64,000 bases of DNA from Chthoniobacter flavus Ellin428 (GCF_000173075.1 NZ_ABVL01000007.1:124001-188000); one strand, 5' to 3'; shown: positions 53,589-63,277, numbered from the stretch's first letter. Notes: generated by a model from the letters alone, not told the origin. Made by a program: numbers and translations.

Positions 53589-55835
53589 ATGTCCATTCCT
53601 TCTTCGTTTCGTCGCACGACTCTGCTTTTCGCGCTTTCTTTTCCCATTGCCCATTTGTTCGCCGCCTCTCCCGCGCCGGAGGCTCCTCCGGCGACGACTC
53701 CCGCGTCGAACACGCCCATCTCTCCGACCGCGGCCGTGCCGCCGGTGACGCTGCCGGAAGTGATTGTGACGGCGGCCCGCACCGGCGAGTCGCTGTGGGA
53801 TACGCCGGATACCGTTACACTGCTCGATCAGGAAACGATCCTGCGGCACCAAGCGCAGACGCCGGCGGATATGCTGCAGGAGCAGCCGGGTGTTTTCGCC
53901 GTGAGCGTGGCCGCGCAGGGTTCGCCGATCATCCGCGGGCAGATCGGCAATCGCGTGCTCTATCTCTGGGACGGCGTGCGCATCAACAACGGCTCTCTGT
54001 TCGCCGGTCCGAATGGCTACTTCAATCAGTTTCCGCTGGGCGCGGTCGATCGCATGGAAGTCATCATGGGCTCGGGCGCGGTGCAATACGGTAGCGACGC
54101 CATCGGTGGCGTGATCAATATTCTGCCGAAGAAGGCGACCTTCACCGACAAATTTACCATCGGCGGTGATCTCGATGCGCGTTACAGCTCGAATACGGAC
54201 GAGCACTACGAATCGTTCGACCTGAACATCAGCGGCCAGCGCCTGGCCTTTGCCGGCGGCCTCACCTGGCAGGACGTGGGGAACTATCATGGCCCGGAAT
54301 TCGGCGCGCTCTCGCCGACCAGTTACTGGGGCTTCGGCGGCTATGCGGATCTTGCCTGGCAGCCTTTCGACAATCAGACCTTCCGCCTCTCCTGGATCGG
54401 GAACGAGCGCGAAGACGTGTCGAGCTACATCCAGTCGAAGCTGAATGCGAACGGCATCCCGCGGGTCTACAATCCGCTGGAGCGGCGCGAAATCGTGAAG
54501 CTCGACTACACCGCGACCGATCTCGGCGCACTGAGCAGCGAGTTCAAGATCTACGGCTACTACCAATACTACAATCAGCTCAGCCAGCGGCGCATCGAGA
54601 ACTTCCCGACCTTCGCGAATACGACGACGGATGCGACCCAGAGCGTGCTCGGTGTGGGCATCCAAAATACGACCACCTGGGGCCAGGCGCACTTCACTTA
54701 CGGCGTGGACTATCGGCACGAAAAGCTGTCGTCCTCGCTCGATCAGCAGTTGCTCAACGAGGCCACGGGTGAGTCCGACGATCTGATGCCTTCCGGCAAG
54801 ACGCCCAATGGCACTTACGATGTGCTCGGCGCTTTCCTCTCCGGTGAGGTGCGGCCGGTGCAGCCGTGGTTGCTGACTGCGGGCATTCGCTACGAAAATA
54901 CGCACATCGATTCCCATCCGCTGGATACCGACGTGATTCCGAATGCCGGCTATACCATCGACTCGCTGTCGCTGAACCGCTCGTGGAATTCGGTGACCTG
55001 GGACGCGGGCACCATCGTGAGCGTGACGCGGAGCTGGGACTTGGTGGCGAATGTTTCCACCGCCTTCCGCGCGCCGACGTATTCCGATCTCTTTAGTTCC
55101 GGCACGCCGGTCTTCTCCAGCAAGACGGCTTCGATCCCGAGCCCGACGGTCGATCCGGAAAAGAGCATCACCTATGAAGTCGGCACGCGGTATCATTCCG
55201 ATCGCGTCACCGCCTCGCTCACCGCGTATACCGAGCAGCTTTACGATACGGTGCAGACGATCGATGCCGGCACGGTGACGATTCCGGGGCAGGGGACTTT
55301 CATCGCCTCGGGCCGGAATAACAGTGGCGCCGGTTATGTGCGTGGGGTGGAGTTTTCGCTCGCCGTGCATCCGGCCAAGGGGTGGACGGTCTTTGGCAAT
55401 GGCACCTACACCTTTGGCCAGGACACGTCGAACGATGTGCCGCTGCGCTTCATCCCGCCGTTTTACGGCACCGCGGGCATTCGTTACGAGTCGCCCTCGA
55501 AACGCTGGTGGGTGGAAGCGAGCGAATACATGGCCGCGACCTTTCATCGTCCCGCGCCGCAGGATTTGCTCGATGCGGGCTTCTCGAAGGATCCCGCCTT
55601 CGGTTCGCCGAACACGACGAACAACCCGCCCTATCGCGATGACTTCAGCATTCCGGCATTTGCCATCACCAATCTGCGCGCGGGCGCGCGGTTGTGGGAG
55701 CATGAGGGTCGCGCGCTCGACGTGATGCTCACGCTGAACAATCTCTTCGACCACAAATATCGCGAAGTCTACGCCCAGCAGGAGTTGGTCGCCCCGGGCC
55801 TCGGCGTCAGCGTCGGCGCGCGCCTGACCTTCTAA
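53589..55835 (+). CDS. TonB-dependent outer membrane receptor (haem/metal-complex type)
   Basis: Outer-membrane beta-barrel of 748 residues from MSIPSSFRRTTLLFALSF with a Sec signal cleaved near 26. TonB box-like LPEVIVTAAR at about 55-64; plug domain to about 175 (QTPADMLQEQPGVFAV, IIRGQIGNRVLYLWDGVRIN, GAVQYGSDAIGGVINI); the barrel ends in ...LGVSVGARLTF with a terminal Phe. Residues 160-750 show alternating strands. Its gene is 24 bases before the CobN/HmuS-like gene, the same order as HmuR-HmuS in Bacteroidetes, so a tetrapyrrole ligand (haem or a corrinoid) is likely. ATG 53589 is chosen for the signal peptide. Confidence 0.88.
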   Translation: MSIPSSFRRTTLLFALSFPIAHLFAASPAPEAPPATTPASNTPISPTAAVPPVTLPEVIVTAARTGESLWDTPDTVTLLDQETILRHQAQTPADMLQEQPGVFAVSVAAQGSPIIRGQIGNRVLYLWDGVRINNGSLFAGPNGYFNQFPLGAVDRMEVIMGSGAVQYGSDAIGGVINILPKKATFTDKFTIGGDLDARYSSNTDEHYESFDLNISGQRLAFAGGLTWQDVGNYHGPEFGALSPTSYWGFGGYADLAWQPFDNQTFRLSWIGNEREDVSSYIQSKLNANGIPRVYNPLERREIVKLDYTATDLGALSSEFKIYGYYQYYNQLSQRRIENFPTFANTTTDATQSVLGVGIQNTTTWGQAHFTYGVDYRHEKLSSSLDQQLLNEATGESDDLMPSGKTPNGTYDVLGAFLSGEVRPVQPWLLTAGIRYENTHIDSHPLDTDVIPNAGYTIDSLSLNRSWNSVTWDAGTIVSVTRSWDLVANVSTAFRAPTYSDLFSSGTPVFSSKTASIPSPTVDPEKSITYEVGTRYHSDRVTASLTAYTEQLYDTVQTIDAGTVTIPGQGTFIASGRNNSGAGYVRGVEFSLAVHPAKGWTVFGNGTYTFGQDTSNDVPLRFIPPFYGTAGIRYESPSKRWWVEASEYMAATFHRPAPQDLLDAGFSKDPAFGSPNTTNNPPYRDDFSIPAFAITNLRAGARLWEHEGRALDVMLTLNNLFDHKYREVYAQQELVAPGLGVSVGARLTF

Positions 55836-55859
55836 ATCTCCGCTCTCTTCTTCCTTCTC

Positions 55860-58800
55860 ATGTCTGTCCGTCTGCCCGGGGTGCTCTTCTGGGGCGCTCT
55901 TTTCCTCGCGCTTTTAAATGTGATCGCCCCGGCGGCGGAACCGTTGCACGCCGCTTTTGTCGGCATCTGGGATCGCTCATTGCCGATCGTCGATTCGGCG
56001 TGTCGGGAGGCGGGCGTGACGGCGGCCTATTTCCGCTCGCCGGAATTTGCTCACCCGAAGGAGGGCGATGACGCGGCGAAATATGACATGGTCTTCGTCC
56101 TGAACCTGGAAGCCGGCGACGCGCCGCGCATCGCCGAGCGGCTGAAGGAAGTGAAGAAGAAGAATCCGCAGCAGCACATCTTCGCGCTGGATACCCGCGG
56201 CAGCCAGGCCGACTTGCAAAAGGCCGGCCTGCTGGAGCCGGACCAGAAGATCATCGACTATTGGCGGCCGAATGGCGCGGTGAATATCCGGCGGTTGATC
56301 CACTACTGCCTGGTGCAATACTTCCACGGCCCGGGGCCGGCGGAGCCGCCGGTGCTGATTCCGGAAGCGGGTTATTACGACCCGGATCGCGAGGAGTCAT
56401 TCGACACCATTGCGAGCTACAAAGAATTCAAGGCCTCGCGCCAGCGTTGGAAGGAAGGTGCGCCGGTGGCGGTGCTGATCATTCAGCAAAGCTTCTGGGT
56501 GACGCACGATCTCAAGGTCGCGGACGCGGAGGTGCGCGCGCTGGAGAAGGAGGGGCTGAACACGGTGGTGGTCTTCGGCGATCGCGAGGAAAAAATCGTG
56601 GCGCTCTTGCGGGCAGCGAAGCCCACGGTGCTCATCGAAGACCGGCACGGCGCGATGTGGGAGAGCAACGCGCTCTTGAAGGAACTCGATGCGCCATATC
56701 TGCGCCCCATCTCGATGCTGGCCTCGACGAATGAGGAATGGCTGCGCGATCCCCGCGGGATGAGCAATCGTGATATTGGGCTGTTCATGTCGCTGCAGGA
56801 ATCGTGGGGGACGATCGAACCGGTGGTCGTGGGCGGCTTGCTGGCCAGCATCCAGGGTTTTCGCCTGCACGAACCGATTCCCGATCGCATCGACACTTTC
56901 GCGGCGCGTGCGGCGAAGTGGGCGGCCTTGCGGCAAAAGCAGAACGGGGAAAAGAAAATCGCCTTCATCTATTACAACAAGAGCCTGGGGCAGGATGATC
57001 TCATGCGCGGCAGTCCGACCGGCGGCTTCCTCGACGGGCCCGAGAGCCTCACGCGGTTTTTGCCCGAACTGCAGAAGGCCGGTTACAAGTTGAGCAATGT
57101 GCCGGGCACTTCGGCGGCGTTGATCGATGCCATTCGCAAGGCGGGCCGCAACATCGGCCCATGGGCGCAGGGCGATCTTGAGAAGATGGCCGACGAGGGC
57201 AACCCGGTGCTCATCCCGCTCTCGAAGTATCGCCAGTGGTTTCAGGAGAAGCTCGGCGCGGAAAATCAGAAGGCGGTCATTGAGAAATTCGGCGAGCCGC
57301 CGGGGCGCATCATGGTCGTGACGCGCAATGGCGAGCCGCAAATCGTCCTGCCGCGGATCGAGCTCGGCAACATCATCCTCACTCCACAACCCGAGCGCGG
57401 GGAGAAGCAGGACTCGACGCTGTTGCATTCGCGCGATGTCCCGCCGCCGCACAACTATCTCGCGTTCTACTGGTGGCTGCAGGAGCAATACAAAGCGGAC
57501 GCCATTGTCCACTGGGGCACGCACGGCTCGCTGGAGTTGTTGCCGGGCAAGGAAGCGGGGCTCTCGAAGGATTCGTGGAGCGATATTTGCGCGGGGCATT
57601 TGCCGGTCATCGATCTGTGGATCACGGACAATCTTGGCGAAGCGACGCTGGCCCGGCGGCGCTCCTATGCGGAACTGGTGGATCACATGGTGCCGCCGAC
57701 AATGAGCGCGGGGTTGAACGACCAGTTCAAGGCGCTGCACGAGGACATCCATAAACTCCGCACGCTGGAAGAGGGCCTGTTGAAGGAGGAATTTCGCAAA
57801 CGCATCACCGAGCAGGCGACGAAGGAGAAATTGAAAGACGCCGCAAAGCCGGAGAATCCGGAAGGGCCGCTCAGCGATGCCGCCATCGCCCGGCTCGATG
57901 CGCATTTGCACAACCTCTACGAATCCACCACGCCGCAACGGCTACACGTTTTCGGTGAGCCGCCATCCGCGGCGGAGACCATGCCGTATCTCACGCGCAT
58001 CCTCGGTAAGCCCTTTTTGGATCACCTCGCGGTGAGCGAGAATTCGGTGCAGCACCTCTTCGATAACAAGCAGGAACGCCGGGACGCCGCGGCGCGTTTC
58101 CTCGGCGCGGCGTTGGAAGGGAAACCGCCGGTGGAAATCCCCTTCTCTCACGATCTGGAGAAGGATGTGGCCTTTGCCCGCGACATGCGGGACCGCTTGC
58201 AAAAATCCGGCACGGCGGAAGTCGCCGGTCTCATCCACGCGCTGGCCGGCGGTTATGTCGAAGCCGGACCGGGGCCCGATCCGGTGCGCAATCCTTCCTC
58301 GGTGCCGACGGGCCGCAATCTCTACTCGTTGAATCCGGAGGAGATTCCCAACCGCGCGGCATGGGATGTGGCTCGCCAGTTGGTTGACGATCTACTCCGC
58401 ACGAAGCATCCGAAGAAAATCGCCATGGATCTCAATGGCATGAACACGATGCGTGATTTCGGTGTCATGGAAGGGCAGATCCTCTACCTGCTCGGCGTGG
58501 AGCCGATCTGGAATCAGAACAACCTTGTGATCGATGTGAAGCTGATTCCTGCGGAGGAACTGAAGCGGCCGCGGGTCGATGTCTTCATCGCCATGGGTGG
58601 GCAGTACAAAGAAAACTTCCCCAGCCGCGTCGCGCTCCTCGACAAGGCGGTGCGCATGGCAGCCGCCGCGCCCGAGGCGAACAATCCGGTGCGCGACGGG
58701 GTGGCGTCGGTCGAGAGCCGCTTGCTGCAGCGCGGATTCTCCAGCGCGCGCGCTTCGCAATTTGCCGTCGCCCGCATCTTCGGCACCAAGCCCGGCAACA

Positions 58801-59804
58801 TGAGCGGCACGAATATCCTCTATCTCGTGCCGCGCTCCGGCGTGTGGGACAAGGACGACGACATCGCCAGCGTCTACATGGATAGCATGAGCTATGTCTA
58901 TTCGGGCGACACGTGGGGCGAGAAGGTCGACGGGCTCTACGAAGAGGCGCTGCAGGGCACGGATACGATCCTCCGCATCTGGGCTTCCAACATGACCAGC
59001 CAGCTCTCGAATCACCACGCCTACGAGTATCTCGGCGGCTTGAACATGGCGGTGAGGAAGGTCACCGGGAAGACCCCGCAGGCCTTCATCGCGGATGTGC
59101 GCGATCCGAGCGGCGCGAAGATGCGCGATTTCGAGGAAGTGCTCGCCACCAGCTTCCGCTCGGAATTGCTGAACAAGCATTGGATCGAAGGGATGAAGTC
59201 GCACGACTACGCGGGCGCCGGGCAGATTTCCGAACTGGTGAAGAACACCTTCGGCTGGTCGGTGGTGCGTCCGGAAAGCGTGACGCAGACGACGTGGAAT
59301 GAGGTCTACGATGTCTATGTGAAAGACAGCTATCAGCTCCGTCTCGCGGAATGGTTCGAGCGCGTCTCGCCGCACGCTATGCAGGAAATGACTGCGACGC
59401 TGCTGGAAGCGGCCCGCAAGGGAATGTGGAAAGCATCGCCCGAGCAGGTGTCGACGCTGGCGCATCTCTATGCCGAGTCCGTGAAACGCCACGGCGACTC
59501 AGGCGGTCTCGTGAGCGGCGGAAACACCCGGTTGATGGACTATGCCGCCAGGACGCTGGGTGTCGGCGGTAAACCGGAAGACGCGCAGCTGGCCGAGGCG
59601 ATGAAGCGCTCCATCGAAAGCTCCACGGCGGCGGCCGCAGCGGCGAACAAAGTGACCGGACCCAAGTTGGAATCTGCGGCCGCGACGCCGAAACCGGCTG
59701 ACAATCCCCCGCCGCCGCAACGTGAAACGGCGGCCAAATCTTTCACGCCCAAGCCGTCGTTCCCCATTTGGGAATTGGCCGCCGCGGTCGTGGTTGTCCT
59801 GTGA
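55860..59804 (+). CDS. Secreted membrane-anchored CobN/HmuS-like chelatase
   Basis: CobN/magnesium-chelatase H-like protein, 1314 residues as read. It differs from cytoplasmic cobaltochelatase CobN by an N-terminal signal peptide (LPGVLFWGALFLALLNVIAPAAAEP-like) and a C-terminal membrane helix, as in HmuS of Bacteroidetes, a haem dechelatase. Conserved blocks: ISMLASTNEEW, GRIMVVTRNGEPQIVLPRIELGNIILTPQP, HNYLAFYWWLQEQY, VHWGTHGSLELLPGKEAGLS, LYSLNPEEIPN, SMSYVYSGDTWGEKVDGLYEEAL and SNHHAYEYLGG. The helix IWELAAAVVVVL is cut by TGA at 59802; adding one G at 59801 continues it as VLVIGAGFVRKS to a stop at 59842 overlapping the next start. So the true C terminus is likely about 13 residues longer. 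Confidence 0.83.
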   Translation: MSVRLPGVLFWGALFLALLNVIAPAAEPLHAAFVGIWDRSLPIVDSACREAGVTAAYFRSPEFAHPKEGDDAAKYDMVFVLNLEAGDAPRIAERLKEVKKKNPQQHIFALDTRGSQADLQKAGLLEPDQKIIDYWRPNGAVNIRRLIHYCLVQYFHGPGPAEPPVLIPEAGYYDPDREESFDTIASYKEFKASRQRWKEGAPVAVLIIQQSFWVTHDLKVADAEVRALEKEGLNTVVVFGDREEKIVALLRAAKPTVLIEDRHGAMWESNALLKELDAPYLRPISMLASTNEEWLRDPRGMSNRDIGLFMSLQESWGTIEPVVVGGLLASIQGFRLHEPIPDRIDTFAARAAKWAALRQKQNGEKKIAFIYYNKSLGQDDLMRGSPTGGFLDGPESLTRFLPELQKAGYKLSNVPGTSAALIDAIRKAGRNIGPWAQGDLEKMADEGNPVLIPLSKYRQWFQEKLGAENQKAVIEKFGEPPGRIMVVTRNGEPQIVLPRIELGNIILTPQPERGEKQDSTLLHSRDVPPPHNYLAFYWWLQEQYKADAIVHWGTHGSLELLPGKEAGLSKDSWSDICAGHLPVIDLWITDNLGEATLARRRSYAELVDHMVPPTMSAGLNDQFKALHEDIHKLRTLEEGLLKEEFRKRITEQATKEKLKDAAKPENPEGPLSDAAIARLDAHLHNLYESTTPQRLHVFGEPPSAAETMPYLTRILGKPFLDHLAVSENSVQHLFDNKQERRDAAARFLGAALEGKPPVEIPFSHDLEKDVAFARDMRDRLQKSGTAEVAGLIHALAGGYVEAGPGPDPVRNPSSVPTGRNLYSLNPEEIPNRAAWDVARQLVDDLLRTKHPKKIAMDLNGMNTMRDFGVMEGQILYLLGVEPIWNQNNLVIDVKLIPAEELKRPRVDVFIAMGGQYKENFPSRVALLDKAVRMAAAAPEANNPVRDGVASVESRLLQRGFSSARASQFAVARIFGTKPGNMSGTNILYLVPRSGVWDKDDDIASVYMDSMSYVYSGDTWGEKVDGLYEEALQGTDTILRIWASNMTSQLSNHHAYEYLGGLNMAVRKVTGKTPQAFIADVRDPSGAKMRDFEEVLATSFRSELLNKHWIEGMKSHDYAGAGQISELVKNTFGWSVVRPESVTQTTWNEVYDVYVKDSYQLRLAEWFERVSPHAMQEMTATLLEAARKGMWKASPEQVSTLAHLYAESVKRHGDSGGLVSGGNTRLMDYAARTLGVGGKPEDAQLAEAMKRSIESSTAAAAAANKVTGPKLESAAATPKPADNPPPPQRETAAKSFTPKPSFPIWELAAAVVVVL

Positions 59805-59838
59805 TCGGCGCGGGATTCGTCAGAAAGTCGGGGTCTTT

Positions 59839-60462
59839 ATGATGGAGGCCATTCAGCACACTTTATATCTTGTCTCGAACGCGCTGTTGTTGCCGACGCT
59901 CGTCGCGATCCTGATTATCGGCGCATGGACGGCGATCATGGCGGGTGGCTTGCTGCGCGAGTGGCTCTCACGCCGGGAAGTGCGCCGGACGTTTCGCGAG
60001 GTGCTCGAACTGGTCACGCACGGCCGCCGCGAGGCCGCGCTGGGCCGCTTGCGCTCATGCTCGACCGGCGTTCCCGGGTGCCTGTCGCAAATGCTGGCCG
60101 GTTGGCCGGCGGATGAGTTGGAACGCGACAAATGCCTCTCCGATCTCGAAAGCGAAATGACGTCGTCGCTTTCCAAACTCTCGTGGGTCACCCGCATCGG
60201 GCCGATGCTCGGCTTGATGGGCACGCTGATCCCGCTCGGTCCAGCGCTCACCGGTCTGGCGAGCGGAAATGTCGCCACGCTCTCGAGCAATCTCGTCGTG
60301 GCCTTTACGGCCACGGTCATGGGCGTGCTCATTGGTTGCGTGGCTTTCACCATGAGTCTCGTGCGACGCGATTGGTACGATCGCGACCTGAGCGATCTCG
60401 AATACGTCTTTGCCAAATCGTTTCTCCAGCCCCATGCGCAGGAAAAAGAGGAAGTGGGATAA
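59839..60462 (+). CDS. MotA/TolQ/ExbB-family proton channel protein
   Basis: Inner-membrane protein of 207 residues with three helices: about 10-30 (LLPTLVAILIIGAWTAIMA), about 120-145 (WVTRIGPMLGLMGTLIPLGPAL) and about 155-180 (NLVVAFTATVMGVLIGCVAF). The conserved GPMLGLMGTLIPLG and TATVMG patterns are ExbB/TolQ-like. ATG 59839 is chosen: it overlaps the presumed true stop of the CobN-like gene. In Bacteroidetes and methanogen loci a protein like this is encoded next to CobN-like genes and DUF2149; it probably energises uptake together with the DUF2149 protein and TonB. Confidence 0.85.
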   Translation: MMEAIQHTLYLVSNALLLPTLVAILIIGAWTAIMAGGLLREWLSRREVRRTFREVLELVTHGRREAALGRLRSCSTGVPGCLSQMLAGWPADELERDKCLSDLESEMTSSLSKLSWVTRIGPMLGLMGTLIPLGPALTGLASGNVATLSSNLVVAFTATVMGVLIGCVAFTMSLVRRDWYDRDLSDLEYVFAKSFLQPHAQEKEEVG

Positions 60463-60775
60463 GATCCACGAAGACGACCCCGGTGCGGGGTTGCTCAATC
60501 TCTTCGATGTCTGGATCGCTTTCGCCGCGGCGCTGGTGCTCGCGATTGTCAGCTACGCGCAGATTCCGAAACCCGCCTCAGCGCGGCAACCGGGCGCGGT
60601 GCCCTCCGGCCTCGAAACGATCCGCAATCGGCAGCTCACGCTGGAGCATTACCGAGTCAGCCCCCAAAGCGCCGGGGGTGACGGTGAACGGCTCGGTACT
60701 GCCTATCGTCTGAAATCCGGGGAAGTGATCTACGTCCCAGAATCAGGCACGCCGTCGCCGGCGGCAGCGAAATAA
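60434..60775 (+). CDS. DUF2149 domain protein (ExbD-like partner)
   Basis: 113 residues from MRRKKRKWDKIHEDDPGAGLLNLFDVWIAF; one membrane helix at about 20-42 and a short outer part with LGTAYRLKSGEVIYVPE, the DUF2149 pattern. It overlaps the ExbB-like gene by 29 bases. By position and topology it plays the ExbD/TolR part for the ExbB-like protein; this is inference. Confidence 0.75.
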   Translation: MRRKKRKWDKIHEDDPGAGLLNLFDVWIAFAAALVLAIVSYAQIPKPASARQPGAVPSGLETIRNRQLTLEHYRVSPQSAGGDGERLGTAYRLKSGEVIYVPESGTPSPAAAK

Positions 60776-61230
60776 ATTTCCGGCCGCGAAGGAAACGCAG
60801 CGGGAGAATTCCGGGGAGCGCGTTCTCCGGAGTTTCGCTGTCGAACCACCACGGGCAGGTTTTTTTCAAACAGAAGCCCCTCCAATCAGTGGAGTCATCC
60901 AAATCGACCGAGGTGCAAATCACGACCGAAGTTACCGGCATCACCATGTGGAAAGATGACCTGGCGGAATTACAAGTCCTGGTGCGCCGCGGCACGCCGG
61001 TAACTATCATTCGCGAGCAAACGCGGTGAGTGGCGGGTGATCATCCAGAGCCGTGGATGGATAATGGCATAAATCGTGCACAAGGGTCTTGCAGTTTGCA
61101 AAAGATGCCTTCCGAGAGTGGGGCTGCGGTGTGAAATAGTCGCGCCGTTTGCAACAGCAGAATTTGCGATCTGCGCGACATGCGTAAGAATTTCCTTGTG
61201 GCGTCGCCTGCAGACGATCAACATTGCGTC
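60776..61230 (+). other. 455-bp gap before the T6SS genes, with a possible 46-codon ORF
   Basis: A weak hairpin (8-base stem, 60810-60831) follows the DUF2149 gene by 34 bases and could stop transcription. A frame from GTG 60889 (or ATG 60946) to TGA 61029 reads VESSKSTEVQITTEVTGITM ... VLVRRGTPVTIIREQTR; it looks protein-like but I do not recognise it and its ribosome site is poor. The remaining 200 bases before tssB must hold the T6SS promoter; no clear boxes seen. Confidence 0.35.
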
Positions 61231-61752
61231 ATGCCTAAAGCGAGCAGTCAGAAGTTCATCGCGAGGAACCGGGCCCCCCGAGTGCAGATCGAGTATGATG
61301 TGGAACTTTATGGGGCGGAGAAGAAGGTTGAGTTGCCCTTTGTCATGGGCGTCATGGCCGATCTTTCCGGTAAACCTGCGGAAGCGTTGCCCGCGGTCAA
61401 TGACCGCAAATTCCTGGAAATCGATATCGATAATTTCGATGACCGATTGAAGGCCTCGAAACCACGAGTCGCCTTCCAAGTCCCGAATACTTTGACGGGT
61501 GAGGGTAATATCCCCATCGATATCACTTTTGAGAACATGGACGACTTTTCCCCGGCGGCTGTCGCGCGGAAAGTCGAGTCGCTGAACAAGCTCCTGACCG
61601 CTCGGGAGCAACTCTCCAACTTGCTGACCTACATGGATGGCAAGACCGGCGCGGAAGGCTTGATCTCCAAGCTTCTGAACGACCCGGCGCTGCTGCAGGC
61701 TCTTTCTTCCGAGCCGAAGGCGCAGGAAGGCGAGGAATCCAATCCCCAATAA
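61231..61752 (+). CDS. tssB: Type VI secretion contractile sheath small subunit TssB (VipA)
   Basis: T6SS sheath small subunit, 173 residues from MPKASSQKFIARNRAPRVQIEYDVE; the frame's earlier ATG at 61180 adds an unconserved leader. Motifs: VELPFVMGVMADLSG, FLEIDIDNFDDRLKASKPRVAFQVPN, ITFENMDDFSPAAVARKV and LLTAREQLSNLL. It pairs with TssC to form the sheath that contracts in the cytoplasm. First gene of the T6SS cluster, 17 bases before tssC. Confidence 0.93.
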   Translation: MPKASSQKFIARNRAPRVQIEYDVELYGAEKKVELPFVMGVMADLSGKPAEALPAVNDRKFLEIDIDNFDDRLKASKPRVAFQVPNTLTGEGNIPIDITFENMDDFSPAAVARKVESLNKLLTAREQLSNLLTYMDGKTGAEGLISKLLNDPALLQALSSEPKAQEGEESNPQ

Positions 61753-61769
61753 AGAATAGTCTCTAGTCT

Positions 61770-63277
61770 ATGTCCGAAGATCCCCTCCTTCAAAACGAGG
61801 CCGCACCGGCCGTCGAAATCGGTGAGGTCAATGAGTTTGAGGCGCTCCTCCAGCAGGAGTTCAAGCCGAAGACGAGCGATGCCAGACAGGCCGTCGAATC
61901 TGCCGTGCGCACCCTTGCCGAACAGGCGCTGGCGGGTACGGCGCTGATTGGTAAAGATGCCATCACGTCCATTCAGTCGATCATTGCCGAACTCGATAAG
62001 AAGCTTTCCGAGCAGATCAACCTCATCATTCACCACGATGACTTCGTGAAACTCGAAGGCACGTGGCGCGGATTGCACTATCTCGTTTCCAACACGGAAA
62101 CAGACGAGAAGTTGAAGATTCGCGTGATGAACATCGGCAAGAAAGACCTGGGCCGCACGCTGAAGAAATTCAAAGGCACGGCGTGGGATCAGAGCCCGCT
62201 GTTCAAAAAAGATCTACGAAAGAAGGAAATACGGCACGCCGGGGTGGTGCTCCTTACGGCTGCTTGATCGGCGACTACGAGTTCGATCACTCGCCGCAAG
62301 ATGTGGAGGTGCTCACTGGGATGGCTCAGATCTCCGCTGCTTCCCATACGCCTTTCCTCACCGCGGCAGCGCCGACGTTGATGAATATGGAAACCTGGCA
62401 GGAGCTGGGTAATCCGCGCGATCTCACCAAGATTTTCCAGACTCCGGAATACGCGGCCTGGCGTTCCCTGCGCTCTTCCGAGGATTCCCGTTACCTCGGG
62501 TTGACGATGCCGCGAACGCTGGCTCGTCTGCCTTATGGCGCGAAGACTTCCCCGATCGAGGCATTCGACTTCGAAGAAGACACCGAAGGCGCCGAACACT
62601 CCAAATACGTGTGGTCCAATGCGGCCTACGCGATGGGTGCGAACATCAACCGCTCCTTCAAGCTCAATGGTTGGTGCGCCCGTATTCGCGGTGCGGAAAG
62701 TGGCGGCATGGTCGAAGGCCTGCCGGTGCACACCTTCCCGACGGATGACGGCGGCGTCGACATGAAGTGCCCGACGGAAATCGCCATCACGGATCGACGC
62801 GAAGCTGAGTTGGCCAAGAATGGCATGATTCCGCTCTCGCACTGGAAGAATACCGATTACGCGGTCTTTGTAGGCGCCCAATCGCTGCAGAAGCCGCAGG
62901 AGTACGACGATGATGATGCCACCGCGAATGCGAACCTGGCCGCCCGTCTGCCGTATCTTTTCGCCACCTGCCGCTTCGCGCACTACCTGAAGTGCATCGT
63001 GCGCGACAAAATCGGATCCTACAAATCCCGTGAAGATATGGAACGGTGGCTCAACGATTGGATCATGGAGTACGTCACTCCCGATCCGGACGCGAGCGAG
63101 GAAGCCAAGGCCAAGCGTCCGTTGGCGGACGCCAAAGTCGAGGTGGAGGAAGTGCCGGGTAACCCTGGCTATTACCAATCCAAATTCTATCTGCGACCGC
63201 ACTTTCAACTCGAGGGGCTCACCGTCTCGCTCCGCATGGTTAGCAAGCTTCCGTCCGAGAAGGGCGGAGAGGCTTAA
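61770..63277 (+). pseudogene. tssC: Type VI secretion sheath large subunit TssC (VipB), frameshifted
   Basis: The first 147 codons (MSEDPLLQNEAAPAVE ... LKIRVMNIGKKDLGRTLKKFKGTAWDQSPLFKK) and the remainder (APYGCLIGDYEFDHSPQDVE, WRSLRSSEDSRYLGLTMPR, FKLNGWCARIRGAESGGMVEGLP, PHFQLEGLTVSLRMVSKLPSEKG) are both strongly conserved but lie in different frames. The break is at 62204-62255 (FKKDLRKKE... in one frame, ...KKIYE then YGTPGG once A in AAAAAA and G in CCGGGG are trimmed). The segment holds four or five likely homopolymer overcalls, so error is the best explanation. The stop at 63277 is followed in frame by 21 coding-like codons (ATLGESLGNLELKVSANLKTN). Confidence 0.85.

Noticed and set aside
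53457..55754. Minus-strand open frame of 765 codons
   Set aside because: Antisense to the TonB receptor gene, which has a clear plug and barrel.
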